NCBI GenBank assembly: GCA_905214435.1
Contig: CAJMMA010000023.1
Span: forward strand, 1-26,226
Length of the DNA: 26,226 nt
Source of the DNA: an uncultured bacterium
GTDB lineage: Bacteria; Actinomycetota; Coriobacteriia; Coriobacteriales; Coriobacteriaceae
Reading direction: 5' to 3'
Of the stretch, positions 22,797-26,226 are shown piece after piece. The position numbers and the translations under genes were made by a program. The notes under the pieces were generated by a model. It was not told the DNA's origin and searched no databases. It saw only the letters and a list, made by a program, of their open reading frames with translations. Numbering within the stretch: the stretch's first letter is position 1; every line of letters begins with the position of its first letter.

Positions 22797-24164
22797 CTAG
22801 CGGGGGACGTAGCGGCCGGGTTGGGCTCCAGTGGGCTCGCCGTCGCGTGCCGCCAGCACGCCGTTCACAAACACGGCCTTGGCGCGGCCATGTGCCTCAA
22901 AGCCCTCGAGCGGAGTGTAGTCCACGGCCTGATGCTGCGTCGCGGCGCTGATCGTCCAACGCGCGCACGGATCCCACACGCACACGTCGGCATCGGCGCC
23001 CTCGGCAAGACAGCCCTTGCGCGGATACATGCCAAAAACGCGCGCCGGATTCTCGCTCATCAAGCGGCACAGATCCTCGGGACCCAGCTGTCCCTCAAAG
23101 CTCGTAGCGATCGCGACGGGACGATGCTCCACGCCGGGCCCGCCGTTGGGAATCGCGCGGAAATCATCGCGTCCTCGGTCCTTTTGCCCGTGCAGGTTAA
23201 AGCTGCAATGATCGGTCGCAATAGTATCGATCTCGCCAGCCACAAGCGCCTCGCGCAGCGCGGCACGGTCACCGGCATGGCGCAGCGGCGGGCTCATCAC
23301 ATACTTGGCGCCCGCAAAGCCGTCCTCTCCCTGTTCAAGGTAGCAGGTGTCGTCGAGCATCAGATACTGAGGGCAGGTCTCGACATAGATGTTCTTCTGC
23401 CCGTGCGCTTTGGCAGCGCGAATGGCCTCGAGCCCCAGCTTGGTCGAAAGGTGCACCACGTTGACCGGAGCGTCCCCGGCCAAGTGCGCCAGATACAGCA
23501 GGCGGCTCACGGCCTCGGCCTCACACACGTCCGGACGGCTGAGCGCATGGCCCTCGGGCCCGTGGATACCCTGCTCAAACACGCGCTTCTGCAGCGCGTT
23601 GACCAACGTGCCGTTCTCGCAATGCACGCACAGGATACCGCCCACGCGCTTGAGCTCCTCCAGCACCTCGAGCGTCTCGGCATCGTCCAGGCGCAGATGG
23701 TCGTAGGCAAAGTAGGTCTTAAACGACGACACGCCCGCCTCGCGCATGGCCGAAAGATCGGCGCGGTTGCGCTCATTCCACTCGGCAAGCGCCATATGGA
23801 AGGCATAGTTGGCGGTGCAGGTGCCGTCGGCGCGATGATGCCACTCGACCAAGGCATCGGGCATGGTCACGCCGCGATCGGCCGTCGCGTAGTCCACAAT
23901 GGTCGTCGTGCCGCCGCAGGCAGCCGCGCGCGTGCCGGTCTCAAAGCTATCGGCTGTCCAATCCATACCGGTCCAGCACTGCATGTGCGTGTGCCCATCG
24001 ATAAAGCCCGGGAACACCCAGCAGCCCGCGGCATCCTCGACGGTATCGCCCTCGGCCGGCTCAATCGCCGCGGCGATCCGCACGATCTTATCGCCATCCA
24101 TGGCAAGATCGGCGCGACGAAGCCCCTGGGGCGTCACGAGCGCGCCGTTTTTGATGATGATCAT
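22797..24164 (-). CDS. hydA: cyclic amidohydrolase (D-hydantoinase/dihydropyrimidinase type)
   Basis: Opens cyclic amide rings (hydantoin, dihydropyrimidine or a purine breakdown product). The 455 residues show the TIM-barrel amidohydrolase metal site: His58 and His60 in DGHTHM, the carboxylated Lys149 in SSFKTYFAYD, His181 in VHCEN, His238 in VVHLST and Asp318 in TDHCSF. Length and motifs fit the dihydropyrimidinase branch rather than dihydroorotase. AAGGAG five bases before the ATG overlaps the mocA stop (TAAGGAG), so the two genes are tightly coupled. With ygeW nearby it matches the hydantoinase member of the ygeW/ygeX/ygeY/hyuA purine cluster; the true substrate is not decided by sequence. 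Confidence 0.93.
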   Translation of the reverse strand: MIIIKNGALVTPQGLRRADLAMDGDKIVRIAAAIEPAEGDTVEDAAGCWVFPGFIDGHTHMQCWTGMDWTADSFETGTRAAACGGTTTIVDYATADRGVTMPDALVEWHHRADGTCTANYAFHMALAEWNERNRADLSAMREAGVSSFKTYFAYDHLRLDDAETLEVLEELKRVGGILCVHCENGTLVNALQKRVFEQGIHGPEGHALSRPDVCEAEAVSRLLYLAHLAGDAPVNVVHLSTKLGLEAIRAAKAHGQKNIYVETCPQYLMLDDTCYLEQGEDGFAGAKYVMSPPLRHAGDRAALREALVAGEIDTIATDHCSFNLHGQKDRGRDDFRAIPNGGPGVEHRPVAIATSFEGQLGPEDLCRLMSENPARVFGMYPRKGCLAEGADADVCVWDPCARWTISAATQHQAVDYTPLEGFEAHGRAKAVFVNGVLAARDGEPTGAQPGRYVPR

Positions 24165-24173
24165 AATTGCTCC

Positions 24174-24788
24174 TTATTGATTGATGCAGTTGGCCACGCG
24201 ATCAAAATACGAGCAGGCGGCGATATGCTCCGTTATGCGTCGCTGTCCCTTGACGGTATCGACGTCCCACAGTTCGTAAGCACGCGCATCAACCAGCACC
24301 ACGTCGATACGGTCCTTGAGGATCGAGCCGCCACCGTCCTTGCCCTCAAGACACATAAGTGCATCGAACAGTTCCGCCGGAAAGAGCACCGGGCTCGAAG
24401 GCTCACCGTTGCACGCAAGACGCACCGGATACTTGCGGCCACGCTCATCAAACGCGCGAACCATGGCCTCAAAAGAATCCGAACTCACGAGCGGCTGGTC
24501 GCCCGGCAAAAAGAGGCAACCCTTCCAGCCGCGGCTCGCCCCCCACGAAAGGCCCGCACGGACGCTTTCGCTCCTGAGCTTGCCATCGTGCAGCACGCAC
24601 GGGCAATGCTTGTCCTCGCAAATCTGGGCGACCTCGGGCCAACGCGTCGAAACCACGACGTCAAAGCCCCGGGGAACCGAATCGATAGTCCGGGCAATCA
24701 GCGGCTTGCCATAGATATCGGCAAGCATCTTGTTAGAGCCAAACCGCTTGCCCTCGCCCGAAGCCATAATGACGCAACCGAGTTTCAT
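24174..24788 (-). CDS. mocA: MocA/MobA-like molybdenum cofactor cytidylyltransferase
   Basis: A nucleotidyltransferase predicted to convert molybdopterin to its cytosine dinucleotide form used by xanthine-dehydrogenase-family enzymes. The nucleotide-binding signature is ASGEGKRFGSNK (9-20) with KPLI (28-31), and the metal-binding site is LPGDQPLV (94-101). The 204-residue length is usual. The ATG at 24788 follows GGGAGGT by 6 bases; a 17-residue longer reading from 24839 has no good site. It directly precedes the hydantoinase gene. CTP versus GTP preference cannot be read with certainty, but co-location with xdhC, yqeB and yqeC favours the MCD branch. Confidence 0.9.
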   Translation of the reverse strand: MKLGCVIMASGEGKRFGSNKMLADIYGKPLIARTIDSVPRGFDVVVSTRWPEVAQICEDKHCPCVLHDGKLRSESVRAGLSWGASRGWKGCLFLPGDQPLVSSDSFEAMVRAFDERGRKYPVRLACNGEPSSPVLFPAELFDALMCLEGKDGGGSILKDRIDVVLVDARAYELWDVDTVKGQRRITEHIAACSYFDRVANCINQ

Positions 24789-24875
24789 GGCGATACCTCC
24801 CCTGAAACCATCGTACCCATAACTCGCGTCGCGGGGCATCTACATCGAAAGCGCTTATCCCGCACGCCCACGATG

Positions 24876-24916
24876 CAAAAAGGGGCACCCCGCCGGTTGG
24901 CAGAGCGCCCCCTTTA
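24876..24916 (-). terminator. intrinsic terminator downstream of ygeW
   Basis: On the minus strand AAAGGGG(G)C pairs with GCCCCTTT with one bulged base, followed by TTTTT in the run. It lies about 22 bp after the ygeW stop and isolates ygeW from the mocA-hydA pair. Confidence 0.8.
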
Positions 24917-24938
24917 CATGGCTTACCTCAGCGCGGCT

Positions 24939-26141
24939 TTAGGCCTGGAACCAACGGGCGGTGTTGCGCTCGTCGAGGGCCTTGAGGGTAGCGGCGGGAT
25001 CGGCAACCTTCTGCAGGAACATCATAGCTGCGATGGCGTACGGCTTGTAGCTGGCCTCCTTGTACATGCCCACGCGGTGCATGTCAAAGACGTCGGCGTT
25101 GACCTCGCCGTGCTCGCAAGAGACACCGGAGATGTCGGCGGGCAGCGGGTGCATAAAGATGGTGTCCTGGCCGTTGGCGGTCTTCTCCATGAGCTCGGTC
25201 GTGGAGCACCAATCCTGATGCGTAGCGTTCTGGGCGAGCAGTTCCTTCTCGAGCGCAGCGATGCCGGCGTCGTCGCCCTCGGCGTACAGGTTGGTGCGCT
25301 TCTCCATGGCGGCAAACGGGGCCCAGCTCTTGGGGATCACGATGTCGGCGCCCTCGAAGGCCTCGGCCATGGTGTTGACCTGCTTAAAGGTGGTGCCGGA
25401 CTCGGCGGCGTAGCCCTTAGCGCGCTCGACGACCTCGGGCATGAGGTCGTAGCCCTCGGGGTGAGCCAGGGTGACGTCCATGCCAAAACGGGGCAGCAGG
25501 CTGATCAGCGACTGCGGGCAGGACAGCGGCTTGCCGTAAGAGGGCGAGTAGGCCCAGGTAACGGCAACCTTCTTGCCCTTGAGGTTCTCGAGGCCGCCAA
25601 ACTCGTTGATGAGGTAGAGCATGTCGGCAGAGGACTGCGTGGGGTGATCGGAGTCGGACTGCAGGGAGATGAGCGTGGGACGGTGATCAAGAACGCCGTC
25701 CTCGTAAGCCTGCTGCACGGACTCGGAGACCTCGGCCATGTAGGCGTCGCCCTTGCCGATGTACATGTCGTCGCGGATGCCGATGACGTCGGCCATGAAG
25801 GAGATCATGGTAGCGGTCTCGCGGACGGTCTCGCCGTGAGCGATCTGGGACTTCTTCTCGTCCAGGTCCTGCAGCTCAAGGCCGAGCAGGTTGGCGGCCT
25901 TAGAGAAGGAGAAACGCGTACGGGTGGAGTTGTCACGGAACAGGGAGACGGCCAGACCAGAGTCGAAGATCTTGGACGAAACGTTGTTCTCGCGCAGCTC
26001 GCGCAGGGCGTCGGCGACGATGTAGAGCGCCTTGAGCTCATCGGTGGTCTTATCCCAGGTGTGCAGGAAGTCGCTGCCGTACATACCCTTAAAATCGAGG
26101 CCGTTCAGCTGCTCGACGAGCTCGGTAAACTTAGCGTCCAT
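24939..26141 (-). CDS. ygeW: YgeW-type knotted carbamoyltransferase
   Basis: A 400-residue member of the aspartate/ornithine carbamoyltransferase superfamily. It has the carbamoyl-phosphate motif STRTR (72-76), HPTQSSADM (166-174) and HPLPAD (331-336). The long segment after the STRTR motif (EKKSQIAHGETVRETATMISF) and the QSDSDHPTQ region fit the YgeW group rather than ArgF or PyrB. YgeW was described in E. coli as a trefoil-knotted transcarbamylase of unsettled substrate, and homologues sit in gut purine-degradation clusters. A likely role is phosphorolysis of a ureido intermediate to carbamoyl phosphate. AAAGGA precedes the ATG at 26141. It is followed by its own terminator. Confidence 0.92.
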   Translation of the reverse strand: MDAKFTELVEQLNGLDFKGMYGSDFLHTWDKTTDELKALYIVADALRELRENNVSSKIFDSGLAVSLFRDNSTRTRFSFSKAANLLGLELQDLDEKKSQIAHGETVRETATMISFMADVIGIRDDMYIGKGDAYMAEVSESVQQAYEDGVLDHRPTLISLQSDSDHPTQSSADMLYLINEFGGLENLKGKKVAVTWAYSPSYGKPLSCPQSLISLLPRFGMDVTLAHPEGYDLMPEVVERAKGYAAESGTTFKQVNTMAEAFEGADIVIPKSWAPFAAMEKRTNLYAEGDDAGIAALEKELLAQNATHQDWCSTTELMEKTANGQDTIFMHPLPADISGVSCEHGEVNADVFDMHRVGMYKEASYKPYAIAAMMFLQKVADPAATLKALDERNTARWFQA

Positions 26142-26226
26142 GTAAATATCCTTTCCAAAGATGAAACGATCGCAATGAGTAGATGTGCTCCGGCATGCGC
26201 GTGTGGCTAGAACATGCAGAGCGCTA
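26142..26226. other. region upstream of ygeW to the window edge
   Basis: 85 bp with the ygeW ribosome binding site and no supportable gene or clear promoter. The next gene, possibly more of the purine cluster, lies beyond the edge. Confidence 0.4.

Noticed and set aside
22740..26210. Open frame of 1156 codons on the plus strand
   Set aside because: It runs antisense to the hydantoinase, mocA and ygeW genes, which are clear family members. High GC codon use leaves the opposite frame free of stops. It has no ribosome binding site or recognisable domain.

Overview
This window looks like the chromosome of a high-GC Gram-positive bacterium of the class Coriobacteriia, and I think a Collinsella-like gut anaerobe is most likely. 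That is an inference from three things: actinobacterial-style ribosomal proteins, a TyrZ-type tyrosyl-tRNA synthetase, and accessory genes for a selenium-dependent molybdenum hydroxylase with purine-breakdown genes. No rRNA, tRNA, CRISPR array or transposase was seen.

Layout. Positions 1-5743 hold the last codons of a plus-strand gene, then tyrS and a U32-family protein (both minus), then a class A penicillin-binding protein (plus) with a very low-complexity tail. Positions 5744-8616 hold argR, a glycosyltransferase-like gene and truA, all minus, bounded by clear terminators. Positions 8617-18341 hold the distal half of the large ribosomal-protein cluster on the minus strand. Read in transcription order it is rplE, rpsZ, rpsH, rplF, rplR, rpsE, rpmD, rplO, secY, adk, map, then infA after a 98-bp gap, then rpmJ, rpsM, rpsK, rpsD, rpoA, rplQ. 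A strong terminator follows rplQ. The usual upstream part (rplX, rplN, rpsQ and the S10 genes) is missing: rplE starts the run behind its own predicted promoter and a structured leader.

Positions 18590-26141 hold an accessory metabolic region: an NCS2 nucleobase permease, xdhC, yqeB (all minus), yqeC (plus), then a hydantoinase/dihydropyrimidinase, a MocA-like cytidylyltransferase and the knotted carbamoyltransferase ygeW (all minus). XdhC, YqeB, YqeC and MocA are maturation factors for molybdenum hydroxylases, and YqeB/YqeC mark the selenium-dependent type. The hydantoinase and YgeW belong to the anaerobic purine/uric-acid gene set of gut bacteria. The hydroxylase, ygfK, ssnA, ygeX and ygeY are not in the window, so the set is split or continues beyond the right edge. 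The working model is import of a purine, hydroxylation and reduction, ring opening by the cyclic amidohydrolase, and recovery of carbamoyl groups by YgeW.

The points most worth a second look are the broken spc operon with its leader and intercistronic hairpins, a nested inverted-repeat element that supplies the stop codon of yqeC, and the purine/Se-Mo region. I saw no wholly new multi-gene system. Starts were moved downstream of the longest open frame wherever a ribosome binding site favoured an inner codon.
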